Below, piece after piece: positions 1 to 10,056 of a stretch of 64,000 nt of DNA. The stretch comes from Sphingomonas sp. RIT328 (GTDB taxonomy: Bacteria > Pseudomonadota > Alphaproteobacteria > Sphingomonadales > Sphingomonadaceae): positions 54,129 to 118,128 of the forward strand of contig NZ_JFYV01000002.1 in the NCBI RefSeq assembly GCF_000632225.1, read 5' to 3'. The notes under the pieces were generated by a model. It saw only the letters and a list, made by a program, of their open reading frames with translations, had not been told where the DNA came from and ran no database searches. Position 1 is the stretch's first letter. The number at the start of each line of letters is the position of its first letter. A program made the position numbers and the translations under genes.

Positions 1-72
1 GAGGAGGGTGGTCGCCTGGCGCATAGGTGTTCCTCGAAAGTGGCTGGTCGCGGCTGTGGCCTGCAACGGCGG
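1..72. other. window edge downstream of dnaE2
   Basis: These 72 bases lie 3' of dnaE2. No gene or clear hairpin is visible. A long plus-strand reading frame begins here, but it runs antisense to dnaE2 and is a high-GC shadow. Confidence 0.5.
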
Positions 73-3000
73 TCAGTGGAAGTCCCGCGACTTGACGCGC
101 ACCACCGCTTCCGGATCCATGCCGTCGGCATGCGGCGGCCAATAGCTGTCGCGCGAACCCGGGCGCCAGCCGGCATCGCCCCGATCGGGGGCACCGGAAT
201 GGCGCGCACCGTCGCCGCGGCCGGTGGCGTGCGGAAAGTCCATCTGGCCGACCTGCGCGAGCAGGCCGCCATGGTCGACGATCCGGTCGCATATGACGTG
301 GATCACCTGCCCCTCCTTCTGCACCCGGCCCTTCATGCCGATCATCGCCGCCGACATGACGGTGCGGCGCTGCGCCTCGAACCGGTCAGGCCAGAGGATG
401 CCGTTGGCGATGCCCGTCTCGTCCTCGATGGTGATGAACAGCACGCCCTTGGCGCTACCCGGCTTCTGGCGGACGAGGATGATCCCGGCGACCTCGACGA
501 AGCGGCCGTCCTTGATGGTGGCGAGATCGGCGCAGCGGGTGATGCCGCGGCGGGTCAGCTCGTCGCGCAGGAAGGCGAGCGGATGCGCGCGGAGCGAGAG
601 TTGCAGCGCGCGATAATCCTCCACCACCTCGCGCCCGTCCGACAGCGGGCGCAGCGACACGTCGGGTTCGAGTCCCTCCGGGCTGAACGCGGCGTCGCGC
701 GCATCGGCGGCGGCGAACAGCGGCAGCGGCGCGTCGCCCAGGCCCTTCACCTTCCACAATCCCTGGCGACGGTCCGCGCCGAAGCCGTGGAAGGCATCCG
801 CCTCCGCCAGCCGCTCGATCGCCGCGCGCGGCACTCCGGCGCGGCGCCACACCTCCTCGACCGAGCCGAAGGACGTGTCGCCGCGCGCCGCGACGATCGC
901 GGCGCCATGCGCATTGGCGAGCCCGCGCACCTGGCGCAGGCCGAGCCGCACCGCCAGATACCGGCCGCGCGTCGGCTCGAGCGTACAGTCCCAGCGGCTG
1001 GCGTTGATGCAGGCGGGACGGACCTCGACGCCATGGTCGCGCGCATCGCGGACCACCTGCGCCGGCGCGTAGAAGCCCATCGGCTGCGCGTTGAGGAGGG
1101 CGGCGCAGAACACGTCCGGGTGGTGATGCTTCATCCAGCAGGAGGCATAGGCGATCTTGGCGAAGGAGGCGGCGTGGCTTTCCGGGAAGCCGTAGGAGCC
1201 GAAGCCCTCGATCTGCTTGAACGTCCGTTCGGCGAAGTCGCGGGGATAGCCGCGCGACACCATCCCTTCGACGAGCTTGTCGTAGAAGTGGCTGACCCCG
1301 CCGGTGAATTTGAACGTCGCCATGGCGCGGCGCAGCTGGTCCGCCTCGGCGGCGGTAAAGCCCGCGCCGACGATCGCGACCTTCATCGCCTGTTCCTGGA
1401 ACAGCGGCACGCCGAGCGTCTTCTCCAGCACCGCGCGCAGCTCCGGGCGGGGATAGTCGGGCGTCTCGCGCCCTTCGCGGCGGCGCAGATAGGGGTGGAC
1501 CATGTCGCCCTGGATCGGGCCCGGGCGGACGATCGCCACTTCGATGACGAGGTCGTAGAAGCGCGTCGGCTTCATCCGCGGCAGCATGCTCATCTGCGCT
1601 CTGGACTCGATCTGGAAGGTGCCGAGCGTGTCGGCCTTCTGGATCATCGCATAGACGTCGGGATCGTCGTCCTGCAGGTCGGCCATGCCGATCGCCACGC
1701 CCTTCGTCTCGGCGAGCAAGTGGAAGGCGCGGTTCATGCAGCCGAGCATGCCGAGGCCGAGCACGTCGACCTTCATGAACTTGAGCGCGTCGATATCGTC
1801 CTTGTCCCATTCGATCACCTGCCGGTCGACCATCGCGGCGGGCTCGATCGGCACGAGATCGTCGAGCCGGTCATGGGTCAGCACGAAGCCGCCGGGATGC
1901 TGCGACAGATGGCGCGGCACGCCGATCAGCTGGCGCGCGAGGTCGAGCGCGAGGCGCAGCCGCCGGTCGTTCATGTTGAGGTTGAGCTGCGCGACCTGCT
2001 TCTCGCCGACGCCTTCCTGGCTCCAGCCCCAGATCAGCCCGGCGAGCGCCTTGGTCAGGTCCTCCGGCAGGCCGAGCGCCTTGCCGACCTCGCGCATCGC
2101 GCCGCGCGCGCGATAGCGGGTGACCACCGCGGTCAGTGCCGCATGGTTGCGGCCATAGGTCTCATAGATCCACTGGATGATCTCCTCGCGCCGCTCATGC
2201 TCGAAATCGACGTCGATATCGGGCGGTTCGCGCCGCTCGCCGGAGATGAAACGTTCGAACAGCAGCTCGTGGCGGATCGGGTCGATGCTGGTGATGCCGA
2301 GCACGAAGCAGACGCAGCTGTTCGCCGCCGATCCGCGCCCCTGGCACAGGATGCCGCGCCGCCGGCTCTCGGCGACGATGCTGTTGACGGTGAGGAAATA
2401 GGGCGCGTAGCCGAGCTCGGCGATCAGTCGCAGCTCATGGTCGATCTGCGCGCGATAGGCCTGCGGCAGGCCGTCGGGGAACATCCGCGCCGCGGCCGCC
2501 TCGGTCAGCTGTTCGAGTGCGCCCTGCGCGGTCAGCCCGGCGACGACGCGTTCGTGCGGATATTGGTAGCTGAGCTCGCCGAGATCGAAGGTGCAGCGGC
2601 GGGCGATGTCGGCGGTGGCGGCGATCGCTTGCGGGAAGGCGGCGAAGCGGCGTTCCATCTCCGCCGGCGACTTGAGGTGCCGGTCGGCGTGGCGCTCGCG
2701 CCGGTAGCCCAATGTATCGACGGTGCATTTCTCGCGGATCGCGGTGACCACGTCCTGCAGCAGCCGCGCCTCGGGCGCATGATAGAGGATGTCGCCGAGC
2801 GCGACGGGGGCGACGCGCGCGGCGGCGGCGAGCGCGGCGAGATCGTGCAGCCGCAGCGCATCGTCGGGGCGGCGGCGGAAGGCGAGGCCGCAATAGCCGC
2901 GGTCGGCGAAGACCGCGCCGAGGTCGGCGAGATGCGCGGCGGCGATGGCATCGGCCCCATCGGGCAGCAGGATCGCGACCAGCCCCTCGCTCCACGCGAC

Positions 3001-3342
3001 GACATCCGCCCAGCCGAGCGTGCAGCCGCCCTTGCCGGCGCGCGCCTTGCCGATCGTCAGCAGCCGGGTCAGCCGCGACCAGGCGGGCTTGTCGATCGGG
3101 TAGAGCAAGAGCGCACGACCGTCGTCGAGGTCGACGCGGGCGCCGGCGATCATCCGCACGGCGGTCGCCTTCTGCGCCTCCCAGCCGCGGACCAGCCCGG
3201 CGACGCTGCCGCGATCGACGATGCCGAGCGCGGTGTGGCCTTGCAGCGCGGCGGCGGCGAACAGCTCGTCGGGGGAAGAGGCGCCACGCAGGAACGAGAA
3301 ATGGCTCGTCACCTGAAGCTCGACATAGGTGGTGGCGGCCAT
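73..3342 (-). CDS. dnaE2: error-prone DNA polymerase DnaE2 (ImuC)
   Basis: This is a C-family DNA polymerase alpha-subunit homologue of 1089 aa. In the family it performs translesion synthesis with ImuA and ImuB after DNA damage and lacks replicative fidelity. An N-terminal PHP-like domain starts at [19 protein letters not shown]. The polymerase acidic motif PDIDVDF lies at residues 374-380 (D375 and D377), and a helix-hairpin-helix/OB-fold region is at the C-terminus. I chose ATG 3342 because it overlaps the imuB stop by one base (TGATG) and places the PHP domain at the N-terminus; the open frame continues upstream only antisense-like into imuB. It is the last gene of the imuA-imuB-dnaE2 cassette. 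A separate replicative DnaE1 is encoded at 57972-61472, which supports the accessory assignment. Confidence 0.96.
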   Translation of the reverse strand: MAATTYVELQVTSHFSFLRGASSPDELFAAAALQGHTALGIVDRGSVAGLVRGWEAQKATAVRMIAGARVDLDDGRALLLYPIDKPAWSRLTRLLTIGKARAGKGGCTLGWADVVAWSEGLVAILLPDGADAIAAAHLADLGAVFADRGYCGLAFRRRPDDALRLHDLAALAAAARVAPVALGDILYHAPEARLLQDVVTAIREKCTVDTLGYRRERHADRHLKSPAEMERRFAAFPQAIAATADIARRCTFDLGELSYQYPHERVVAGLTAQGALEQLTEAAAARMFPDGLPQAYRAQIDHELRLIAELGYAPYFLTVNSIVAESRRRGILCQGRGSAANSCVCFVLGITSIDPIRHELLFERFISGERREPPDIDVDFEHERREEIIQWIYETYGRNHAALTAVVTRYRARGAMREVGKALGLPEDLTKALAGLIWGWSQEGVGEKQVAQLNLNMNDRRLRLALDLARQLIGVPRHLSQHPGGFVLTHDRLDDLVPIEPAAMVDRQVIEWDKDDIDALKFMKVDVLGLGMLGCMNRAFHLLAETKGVAIGMADLQDDDPDVYAMIQKADTLGTFQIESRAQMSMLPRMKPTRFYDLVIEVAIVRPGPIQGDMVHPYLRRREGRETPDYPRPELRAVLEKTLGVPLFQEQAMKVAIVGAGFTAAEADQLRRAMATFKFTGGVSHFYDKLVEGMVSRGYPRDFAERTFKQIEGFGSYGFPESHAASFAKIAYASCWMKHHHPDVFCAALLNAQPMGFYAPAQVVRDARDHGVEVRPACINASRWDCTLEPTRGRYLAVRLGLRQVRGLANAHGAAIVAARGDTSFGSVEEVWRRAGVPRAAIERLAEADAFHGFGADRRQGLWKVKGLGDAPLPLFAAADARDAAFSPEGLEPDVSLRPLSDGREVVEDYRALQLSLRAHPLAFLRDELTRRGITRCADLATIKDGRFVEVAGIILVRQKPGSAKGVLFITIEDETGIANGILWPDRFEAQRRTVMSAAMIGMKGRVQKEGQVIHVICDRIVDHGGLLAQVGQMDFPHATGRGDGARHSGAPDRGDAGWRPGSRDSYWPPHADGMDPEAVVRVKSRDFH

Positions 3343-5123
3343 CAGCCGAACAGCCCGTGCAGATACCAGCTGAGATCGCCGGTCGCCGCATCGACGCCGT
3401 CGCCGCGGCGGAACAGCCAGAAGCGCGCGCCCTGCTCGTCCTCGACGCGGAAATAGTCGCGCACCGCCCAGATCTCGCCGTCGCGCCGCCACCATTCGCC
3501 GTGGATCCGTTCGGGGCCGTCGCCGGCGACCACCGCATGGACCTTGCCGCGCCAGGTGAAGCGGCGCGGCGGCGCATCGGGCAGCAAGGCGAGCACCGCG
3601 TGAAGCGGCTCGGGCCGGCTGAGCAGCCGCACCGGCCGCCGCCACGCCGGCCAGCCGGTCGGCGCGGCGAGCGCGTCGGTGCGGCGGACGGCGCGTTCGG
3701 GCACGTCGCTCTCGACCGGCGCAGCGGTGAACAGCGCCGCCTCGCCGACCCGCCCGGCGATCTGGTCGACCAGGGTCGCGACATCGGCGACCGGTTCGTC
3801 GCCGGCGAGCCGCGCGGCGAGCGCGGTCGCGCCCAGCGGATCGCTATGCGGCGCGGCGAGGCGCATCGTCTCGATCCCGTCGCCCGGCTCGATCCGCTCG
3901 ATGCGGAGGTGGAACAGGCGGGCGAGATGCGCGGCGTCGCGTGTCGCGCGGGCGGTGCCGATCGCGATCCGCTGCGCGCTGCCGTCGATCCGCTCGAGCG
4001 TCAGCACCAGCGTCCGCGCGCCGCGGCCGCGTTGGCGCAGCAGCGGGATCATGTCGGCGAGCAGGTCGCCGATCACCTGTTCGATCGCCTCGGCGGTGGC
4101 GATCGGTTCGAGCAGGCGGCGCACCGTCTCCGGGGTCTCTTGCGGCACCACCGCGACGATCGGTTCGGCGACGCGGCCCAGCGCCTCGTCGAGCCGCCGG
4201 ACGCTGGCGAGACCGAGCCGGCGCGCGAGCGGCCCGCGCGGCAGCGGCAGCAGATCGGCGATGCGATCGAGCCCGAAGCGCTGTGCGGCGGCGAGCGCGG
4301 ATGGCGCCAGGCGCAGCGCGGCGGGGGACAAAGCGGCCAGCGCCTGCGCCTCGCCGCCGCTGGCGATCCGCATCAGCGGCTCATGGCCATAGCGGGCGAG
4401 CGCATGCGCCGCGCCCGGCGTCCCGGCGATGCCGACGCGCGCGCTATAGCCGAAGCGGCGGCAGAAGCGGATCAGCCGCGCGCCGAACCGCGCCTCGCCG
4501 CCGTGGAGGTGCGCGACGCCGGTGAGATCGAGCCAGATCCCGTCGGCCTCGCCCGCGGCGGTCGGCGTCCAGTGACGGATCGCGTGGAGGACGAGGCCGT
4601 CGATCACCGCCCGGTCGGCGGCGGGATCGGCGGCGCGGACGTCGAGCGTCGCGACCAGGGCGCGCGCCTGCGTCACCGCCATGCCCGGCGTCAGCCCGAG
4701 CGCCTGCGCGGCGGGGCAGGCGGCGGCGATCAGCTGGCGCTGCCCGATCGTCTCGGCGAGGATCAGCGGGACGGCATGCGCCGCCGCGGCGACGGGGCGC
4801 GCCTGACCCGGCGGGGCGGGGAGGGGGCGTTTGAACGGATGGTCCGCCGCCTCCGACCGGCGGCCGAGTTCGCGCATCGTCGGCTGCTGGTGGAGCGGCA
4901 GCGTCGCCGTCTCCTCGACGATCGCGGCACGTGCGTCCGCGTCGCGCGCCCAGCGTGCGCCGGGACGCCAGCCGCCGCCCCGCGGCACCGAACAGGCGCC
5001 GGGGTCGTCGTCGACCGGAAGCTGCGGCGTGCGTTGCGGTTCAGGCAGCGCGCGCGGCCGCTCGATCCGCCGCAACCGCTCGATCGCGAGGTGCGGCAGG
5101 TAGAGCGAGGCGACCCGTGGCAT
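3342..5123 (-). CDS. imuB: ImuB, Y-family polymerase-like protein of the mutasome
   Basis: This 593-aa protein begins [19 protein letters not shown], the usual ImuB N-terminus, followed by a DinB/UmuC-like fold. ImuB proteins are catalytically inactive Y-family relatives that bridge the beta clamp, ImuA and DnaE2. Recognisable segments include [15 protein letters not shown] in the little palm region and a little-finger-like domain, then a long C-terminal tail ending WYLHGLFG. I chose the start at 5123 rather than 5162 because the family N-terminus begins there. The start lies inside the 3' end of imuA (83-bp overlap) and the stop overlaps dnaE2, so the three genes are translationally linked. 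Confidence 0.92.
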   Translation of the reverse strand: MPRVASLYLPHLAIERLRRIERPRALPEPQRTPQLPVDDDPGACSVPRGGGWRPGARWARDADARAAIVEETATLPLHQQPTMRELGRRSEAADHPFKRPLPAPPGQARPVAAAAHAVPLILAETIGQRQLIAAACPAAQALGLTPGMAVTQARALVATLDVRAADPAADRAVIDGLVLHAIRHWTPTAAGEADGIWLDLTGVAHLHGGEARFGARLIRFCRRFGYSARVGIAGTPGAAHALARYGHEPLMRIASGGEAQALAALSPAALRLAPSALAAAQRFGLDRIADLLPLPRGPLARRLGLASVRRLDEALGRVAEPIVAVVPQETPETVRRLLEPIATAEAIEQVIGDLLADMIPLLRQRGRGARTLVLTLERIDGSAQRIAIGTARATRDAAHLARLFHLRIERIEPGDGIETMRLAAPHSDPLGATALAARLAGDEPVADVATLVDQIAGRVGEAALFTAAPVESDVPERAVRRTDALAAPTGWPAWRRPVRLLSRPEPLHAVLALLPDAPPRRFTWRGKVHAVVAGDGPERIHGEWWRRDGEIWAVRDYFRVEDEQGARFWLFRRGDGVDAATGDLSWYLHGLFG

Positions 5124-5799
5124 CGCATGCCTCCAGTTCGAGGGTGAAGCCGGGCCCGCCACGCTGGCGGGCGAGTTCGACGGTCCAGCGCGGCCGGCCG
5201 ACGCCCGGCGCGGGCAGCCGCGCCGAGGGCGCGCAGGCGATCCGCCAGCGCGTCATCGCCGCGGACAGGTCGCTGAGCGGATCGACGCCCTGCCGCCGCC
5301 AGCGCCGCGACAGCAGCGCCGGCGCGCCGCCGCTCATCGCCGCGAGCTGGAGCCGGCGGGTGGCGACCATGTCGGCGCGCTTGACCTCGCCGACCACCGC
5401 GGCGAGACCGCCGTGGCGCAAGCCGTCCTCCATCACCGCGAGCACGTCCTTGTCGTCGCGCGCCTCGACGAACAACAGGGTCGCCGGGTCGAGCCCCGCC
5501 TGTTCGAGCCCCGGCGCGTAGAGATCGAAGCGGGTCAGCGCCCACAAGACCCGCCGACCGTTCGCCGCCGCGGCGCGCGCGGCGACGCCGACGGCGAACA
5601 AGGTCGCGGCGGCATCGTCGCTCAGCGTCGGCGTCGCCGGCGACACCTCGTGCAGCCCGCCGAGCGCCAGCCCATGGTCGGCGATGCGCGCATCGAGCGC
5701 GTCGACCCCGAACGGCAGCACCCCGCTCACCACCGGACGAACCGCTGCCAAGGCACGCAGATGGCTGAGGGAGGCGGGCGAGGGAGCGGGAGCGGACAT
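5041..5799 (-). CDS. imuA: ImuA, RecA-like damage-inducible mutagenesis protein
   Basis: This protein is about 252 aa and resembles the ImuA/SulA-RecA-like proteins that accompany imuB and dnaE2. The N-terminal half (SGVLPFGVDALDARIADHGLALGGLHEV) matches the family's start, and the region around RRVLWALTRFDLYAPGL corresponds to the Walker-B-like strand. The C-terminus is alanine/arginine rich and overlaps imuB. ATG 5799 starts MSAPAPSPASL; an in-frame ATG at 5814 would add five residues but lies only 2 bp from the SOS box. It is the first gene of the cassette and so carries the LexA operator. Confidence 0.9.
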   Translation of the reverse strand: MSAPAPSPASLSHLRALAAVRPVVSGVLPFGVDALDARIADHGLALGGLHEVSPATPTLSDDAAATLFAVGVAARAAAANGRRVLWALTRFDLYAPGLEQAGLDPATLLFVEARDDKDVLAVMEDGLRHGGLAAVVGEVKRADMVATRRLQLAAMSGGAPALLSRRWRRQGVDPLSDLSAAMTRWRIACAPSARLPAPGVGRPRWTVELARQRGGPGFTLELEACDATGRLALPAAPRDRAVAADRAAARAA

Positions 5800-5816
5800 G
5801 CGGATTCGACTCATTT

Positions 5817-5831
5817 GTTCGCCTTATGTTC
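5817..5831 (-). promoter_or_regulatory. LexA (SOS) box of imuA-imuB-dnaE2
   Basis: The plus strand reads GTTC, seven bases, GTTC; on the coding strand this is GAAC-N7-GAAC. This is the exact direct-repeat LexA operator known for alphaproteobacteria. It lies 18 bp upstream of ATG 5799. A -35 element TTGACC (5849-5854, minus strand) sits 17 bp from a -10-like hexamer that overlaps the box, so LexA binding would block the promoter. Confidence 0.85.
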
Positions 5832-6247
5832 CAGTACTATGAACAAAGGGTCAAGGCTTGGAATCGAACCGATGCACCGGGTTGGGACGGCCACGGGCGA
5901 GTCGCGCCGCGGTCTTAGGCGAGTCGCCGGAGGCTGATTTTTTATCGTAGCCGGTGCGATTGGATCGCTTCACGAGCCGACCGCGGCAGCCGCTGTGGAA
6001 GCACTCAGCTCGCCGCCATGACCATATTGCCGCGCAGGCGGGAAGCCGGTGGCCAGGCAGAACAACCGCCCGCGGCAAAGGGAGACCTCGGCTCCCGATT
6101 GCGCGGGAGCATTGGTAGGGCGTGCCCCAGGGGCGGCCGCACAGGCGCAGCCATCGTACCGTGCGGTTCTCCGATTCCCCATCTCCCCAACGGCTTGGCG
6201 CGGCCGTCCCCATTGTCTTTGCCTGCGCCATCATCGAAGAGGCGCGC
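5832..6247. other. intergenic region with palindromic (REP-like) DNA
   Basis: This gene-free stretch lies between the divergent imuA and the DUF6445-like gene. It holds the imuA promoter at its left end. A hairpin GCTCCCG/CGGGAGC (6091-6097 with 6104-6110) sits in sequence resembling the extragenic palindromes common in sphingomonads. Short frames on both strands here show no recognisable protein family. The promoter of the gene starting at 6248 must lie in the right half, but I see no convincing -35/-10 pair. Confidence 0.45.
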
Positions 6248-6919
6248 ATGGCGTGGACAGTATCGATCGAACATCATGGCGCCGAGGCGCAGCCGGTGGT
6301 GGTGATCGACGGGTTCGCCGATGCCGAGCGGTTCCGTGACGATGCCGCCTTCCTGTCGTTCGCGCCGATCGGGCCGCATTATCCCGGCATCCGTGCACCC
6401 GTCGCGCCGCGGCTGTTGCGCGATCTGCTGGCGCGGCTTGAGCCGGTCGCGCGCGCGGCGTTCGGGGTCGGCGGGCTGACGATCGCCGATGCCTTCTATT
6501 CGATCGTGACGACGCCGCCCGCCGCGCTCACCCCGATCCAGCGGCTGCCGCATTTCGACGAACTGTCGCCGCGCCGCCTCGCGCTGCTCCATTATCTGTC
6601 CCCGGACGAGCGCAGCGGCACCGCTTTCTACCGGCATCGCACCACCGGCTTCGAGTCGATCGATGCGGCGCGGATCGGCGCCTATCGCACCGCGCTCGAT
6701 GCCGATCTCGCCCGCCACGGCCTGCCGGAGGCGGGCTATATCGCCAGCGACACGCCGGTGTTCGAGCGGCTCGCGGTGCATCTGGGACGGTTCAACCGCG
6801 CCATCCTCTATCGTTCGAACACGCTGCACTGCGCGGATCTGCCCGCCGATCTGGCGCTGCACGCCGATCCGGCCCGCGGGCGGCTGACCGTCAACACCTT
6901 CCTCGACGCGACCGGATGA
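6248..6919 (+). CDS. DUF6445-like protein of a TonB/halogenase locus
   Basis: This 223-aa cytoplasmic protein has no signal peptide or membrane segment. The pattern HFDELSPRRLALLHYLS followed by GTAFYRHRTTGFE, and a C-terminal RFNRAILYRSNTLHCADL, resembles DUF6445 proteins and, more distantly, 2-oxoglutarate/Fe(II) dioxygenase folds (candidate H-x-D in PHFDE). DUF6445 proteins are repeatedly found next to TonB receptors and tryptophan-halogenase-like genes in sphingomonads and Caulobacter; their activity is not known to me. I chose ATG 6248 because upstream codons read through low-complexity intergenic DNA. The receptor promoter follows 45 bp after the stop, so this gene is probably transcribed separately. 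Confidence 0.75.
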   Translation: MAWTVSIEHHGAEAQPVVVIDGFADAERFRDDAAFLSFAPIGPHYPGIRAPVAPRLLRDLLARLEPVARAAFGVGGLTIADAFYSIVTTPPAALTPIQRLPHFDELSPRRLALLHYLSPDERSGTAFYRHRTTGFESIDAARIGAYRTALDADLARHGLPEAGYIASDTPVFERLAVHLGRFNRAILYRSNTLHCADLPADLALHADPARGRLTVNTFLDATG

Positions 6920-6964
6920 CACATTGCGTGGCAGGAAAACCACGCCGCTAACCCTCTGCCGTGA

Positions 6965-6973
6965 ATACGTATG
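6965..6973 (+). promoter_or_regulatory. ATACGTATG operator of the maltodextrin TonB receptor
   Basis: The perfect palindrome ATACGTAT (6965-6972) is followed by G. The sequence then continues with 7 bp, CTTGGCT (TTGGCT at 6982-6987 as -35), a 17-bp spacer and CACAAG (7005-7010 as -10). The same arrangement occurs before the amylase gene, and a close variant before pgl. A LacI-family regulator encoded at 11573-12622 is the obvious candidate binder. Confidence 0.75.
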
Positions 6974-7083
6974 TGGCCAACTTGGCTGTTTCTCCCCCCG
7001 CGTTCACAAGCCGGACACACAGTCAGCTGATCATCCGCGATGGAGCGGGTGGGGGCATGACGCCATCAGGGGGAGGATTCTTC

Positions 7084-9993
7084 GTGTCCCAGACCGACAT
7101 CAATTCCGCACGTCGCACCCGCGCGATGCTGCGTTCGACCACCGTCACCATCGCCAGCGTGCTGCTGGTCACCGGCGGGGCCGCCTTCGCGCAGGAAGCG
7201 CCCAACCCGCAGTCGCCGACCGCCAATCCGCCCGCCGCCGCGACCGCGCAATCGCCCGCGCCCGCCGCCGAGCCGACCCCCAATCAGGACGCCGCGCAGA
7301 CGCAGACCGCCGAGAACGCCACCGCCGACAACGACATCGTCGTCACCGGCATCCGCGCCAGCCTGGCCAATTCCGCCAAGATCAAGCGCGATTCGACGCT
7401 GATCGTCGACAGCGTCTCGGCCGAGGACGTCGGCAAGCTGCCCGACGTGTCGATCGCCGACAGCCTTGCGCGCCTGCCCGGCGTCACCGCGCAGCGGCTC
7501 GAAGGCCGCGACCAGCGCCTGTCGATCCGTGGCCTCGGCCCCGATTTCTCCACCACCCTGCTCAACGGCCGCGAACAGGTGACGGTCGGCGACAACCGCG
7601 GCGTCGAATATGACCAATATCCGTCGGAGTTCTTCCGCAACGTCAATGTCTACAAATCGGCCGACGCATCGCTGATCGCCGCCGGCATCTCGGGCACGGT
7701 CGACCTGCGCATGCTGCGCCCGCTCGAACAGCGCGGCCGCGTCTTCGCGATCAACGCGCGCGGGCAGATGAACGGCATCGACAACCTCAACCCCGATTCG
7801 TCGCGCTACGGCTATCGCGCGTCGGCGACCTATATCGACAAATTCGCCAACGATACGCTCGGCATCGCGATCGGCGTGTCGGGGACGCAGACGCCGTCGC
7901 AGGACGAGCGCTACAATGCCTGGGGCTATTCGGGCAGCGGCACCGCCGCCGATCCCTATGTGCTGGGCGGCGCCAAGCCCTATGTCCAGTCGAACGAGCT
8001 CAAGCGCTATGGCGCGGTCGGCACGATCGAATGGCAGCCGTCGGACACGTTCCATTCGACGTTCGACGCGCTCTATTCCGACTTCCAGGAAACGCAGCAT
8101 CTGCGCGGCATCGAATTCCCGCTCGGCTTCTCCGATCCGACCAAGAGCGGCATCACCGTCGACAACGGCTTCGCCACGACGACGACCTTCACCAACGTCT
8201 ATGCGGTGCAGCGCAACGACTATAACCAGCGCAAGGCGAAGAACCTGTCGCTCGGCTGGAACAACGATTTCAAGATCGCCGACCGGCTGCACTTCAACGT
8301 CGATGCGAGCTGGAGCCGCGCGACGCGCACCGACTTCCTGCTCGAAACCAACACCGGCACCGGCTTCGCCAAGAGCGGCGTCGCCGATACCGTCACCGTG
8401 ACGCAGAACAGCAACGGCACCTACCGGATCGTGCCGACGCTCGACTATACCAACACCAACGTGCTCAAGCTGACCGACCCGCAGGGCTGGGGCAACAACG
8501 GCACGCAGCAGGTCGTCCAGTCGGGCTTCCTCAACCGGCCGAGCTTCAAGGACGATCTCAAGTCGCTGCGCGCCAGCCTCAACGGCGAGTTCGACGGCAG
8601 CCTGGTGCGCGGCTGGGAAGTCGGCGGCAATTACAGCCGCCGCGAGAAGACCAGCGCCTATACCTCCTACTTCCTCTGCCCGAAGGGGACGGGGACGGGC
8701 TGCACGCTCGCCAGCGGCACGCCGACCAGCGCGACGGTGCCCAGCGAGGCGCTGCTCGGCACCAATATCCCGCTGACCTATCTCGGCATCCCGGCGATGC
8801 TGACCTACGATCCGCTCTACGTCTACAACAACAGCTTCGCCTCGGCCTATGACAACCGCCCGTCGGCGTTGGTCCGCGACAATCGCGTCATCGAGAACGT
8901 CTACACCGGCTATGCCAAGCTGACGCTCGACGGCGACCTCGGCGGCAAGGCGGTCAAGGGCGCGCTCGGCGTGCAGGTGGTCCATTCGCAGCAGCGTTCG
9001 GTCGGCCAAATCGCCAGTGTCGTCACCGGCAACGTCACCATCGCTCCGGCGGACGAGCGCGTCACCTATACCAATGTGCTGCCCTCGGCGACCTTCTCGG
9101 TCGAGCTGATCGACAACGGTTACGTCAAGCTCGGTGCGTCGCAGACGATGGTGCGTCCGCGCCTCGACCAGGAGCGCGTCACGCAGGACGTCGCGATCAA
9201 CCTCACGAATATCGGTCGTACGCCGGCCGGCCTCTATCCGGTCTTCTCCTCGACCGGCGGCAACGTCGCGCTGCGCCCCTATCAGTCGACGAACATCGAC
9301 ATGTCGTTCGAGAAATATTTCGACGCCGGCGGCTATGTCGCGCTGTCGGGCTATTTCAAGCACCTCACCGATTTCGTCGATCCGAACAACAGCTATGCCT
9401 ATGACTTCACCGCGTTGCTGCCGGCGCTGACTGCGGCGCAGCAGGCGCAGGTGATCGCCGCGGGCCAGACGACCGGCGTGGTGTCGGCGCCGGCCAATAC
9501 CGGTCGCGGCGAAGTGCTCGGCGTCGAGGCGACGGTGTCGCTGCCGTTCAAGGCGCTGACCAGCGCGCTCGACGGCTTCGGCATCTTCGCGAGCGGCAAC
9601 TACACCCAGTCGACGATCAAGTTCGCGAGCAACCCGACGCAGGCGATCACGCTGCCCGGCCTGTCGAAATGGACCGGCAGCGGCACGATCTACTTCGAGA
9701 AATGGGGCTTCCAGGCGCGCGCCAACTATCGCTACCGGTCGGACTTCCTCGCCGAGGTGGCGGGTCTGTCGGCGACGCCGACCTATCGCACCGCTAAGTC
9801 GGAAGGCATCCTCGACGCGCAGATCGGCTATGAATTCCAGGAGGGCTTCCTCAAGGGCTTCTCGATCCTCGCGCAGGCGAAGAACCTGACCGACCGGCCG
9901 TTCATCACCTATCAGAACGACGATCCGCGGCAGGTGATCGACTATCAGCGCTATGGCCGCGATTATTATATCGGCGTCACCTACAAGTTCTGA
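7084..9993 (+). CDS. TonB-dependent receptor, maltodextrin type (MalA-like)
   Basis: This 969-aa outer-membrane receptor belongs to the large Xanthomonas/Caulobacter class of TonB-dependent receptors. A signal peptide (cleavage near GGAAFAQEA) is followed by a proline/alanine-rich linker, the TonB-box-like DIVVTGIRASL, the plug domain (KLPDVSIADSLARLPGVTAQR, SIRGLGPDFSTTLLNGR) and a beta-barrel ending YYIGVTYKF with C-terminal Phe. I chose GTG 7084 because AGGGGGAGGA (7068-7077) is a good ribosome-binding site 6 bp before it. Upstream in-frame ATGs at 6961 and 7057 give no signal peptide start. By context it should import maltodextrins; the Caulobacter MalA receptor is the closest functional precedent. 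The promoter carries the ATACGTAT operator. Confidence 0.93.
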   Translation: MSQTDINSARRTRAMLRSTTVTIASVLLVTGGAAFAQEAPNPQSPTANPPAAATAQSPAPAAEPTPNQDAAQTQTAENATADNDIVVTGIRASLANSAKIKRDSTLIVDSVSAEDVGKLPDVSIADSLARLPGVTAQRLEGRDQRLSIRGLGPDFSTTLLNGREQVTVGDNRGVEYDQYPSEFFRNVNVYKSADASLIAAGISGTVDLRMLRPLEQRGRVFAINARGQMNGIDNLNPDSSRYGYRASATYIDKFANDTLGIAIGVSGTQTPSQDERYNAWGYSGSGTAADPYVLGGAKPYVQSNELKRYGAVGTIEWQPSDTFHSTFDALYSDFQETQHLRGIEFPLGFSDPTKSGITVDNGFATTTTFTNVYAVQRNDYNQRKAKNLSLGWNNDFKIADRLHFNVDASWSRATRTDFLLETNTGTGFAKSGVADTVTVTQNSNGTYRIVPTLDYTNTNVLKLTDPQGWGNNGTQQVVQSGFLNRPSFKDDLKSLRASLNGEFDGSLVRGWEVGGNYSRREKTSAYTSYFLCPKGTGTGCTLASGTPTSATVPSEALLGTNIPLTYLGIPAMLTYDPLYVYNNSFASAYDNRPSALVRDNRVIENVYTGYAKLTLDGDLGGKAVKGALGVQVVHSQQRSVGQIASVVTGNVTIAPADERVTYTNVLPSATFSVELIDNGYVKLGASQTMVRPRLDQERVTQDVAINLTNIGRTPAGLYPVFSSTGGNVALRPYQSTNIDMSFEKYFDAGGYVALSGYFKHLTDFVDPNNSYAYDFTALLPALTAAQQAQVIAAGQTTGVVSAPANTGRGEVLGVEATVSLPFKALTSALDGFGIFASGNYTQSTIKFASNPTQAITLPGLSKWTGSGTIYFEKWGFQARANYRYRSDFLAEVAGLSATPTYRTAKSEGILDAQIGYEFQEGFLKGFSILAQAKNLTDRPFITYQNDDPRQVIDYQRYGRDYYIGVTYKF

Positions 9994-10056
9994 TCCCCAG
10001 GGGCGGCGGCGTGCGATCCCCTTCGCACGCCGCCGTTTGATCGCGGAGCGCACCCG

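Noticed and set aside
40..3456. 1138-codon plus-strand open frame at the left edge
   Set aside because: Antisense shadow of dnaE2, without any recognisable domain.
5858..5882. Sequence resembling a tRNA T-arm (GGTTCGATTCC on the minus strand)
   Set aside because: No complete T-stem, acceptor or anticodon arm can be built around it.
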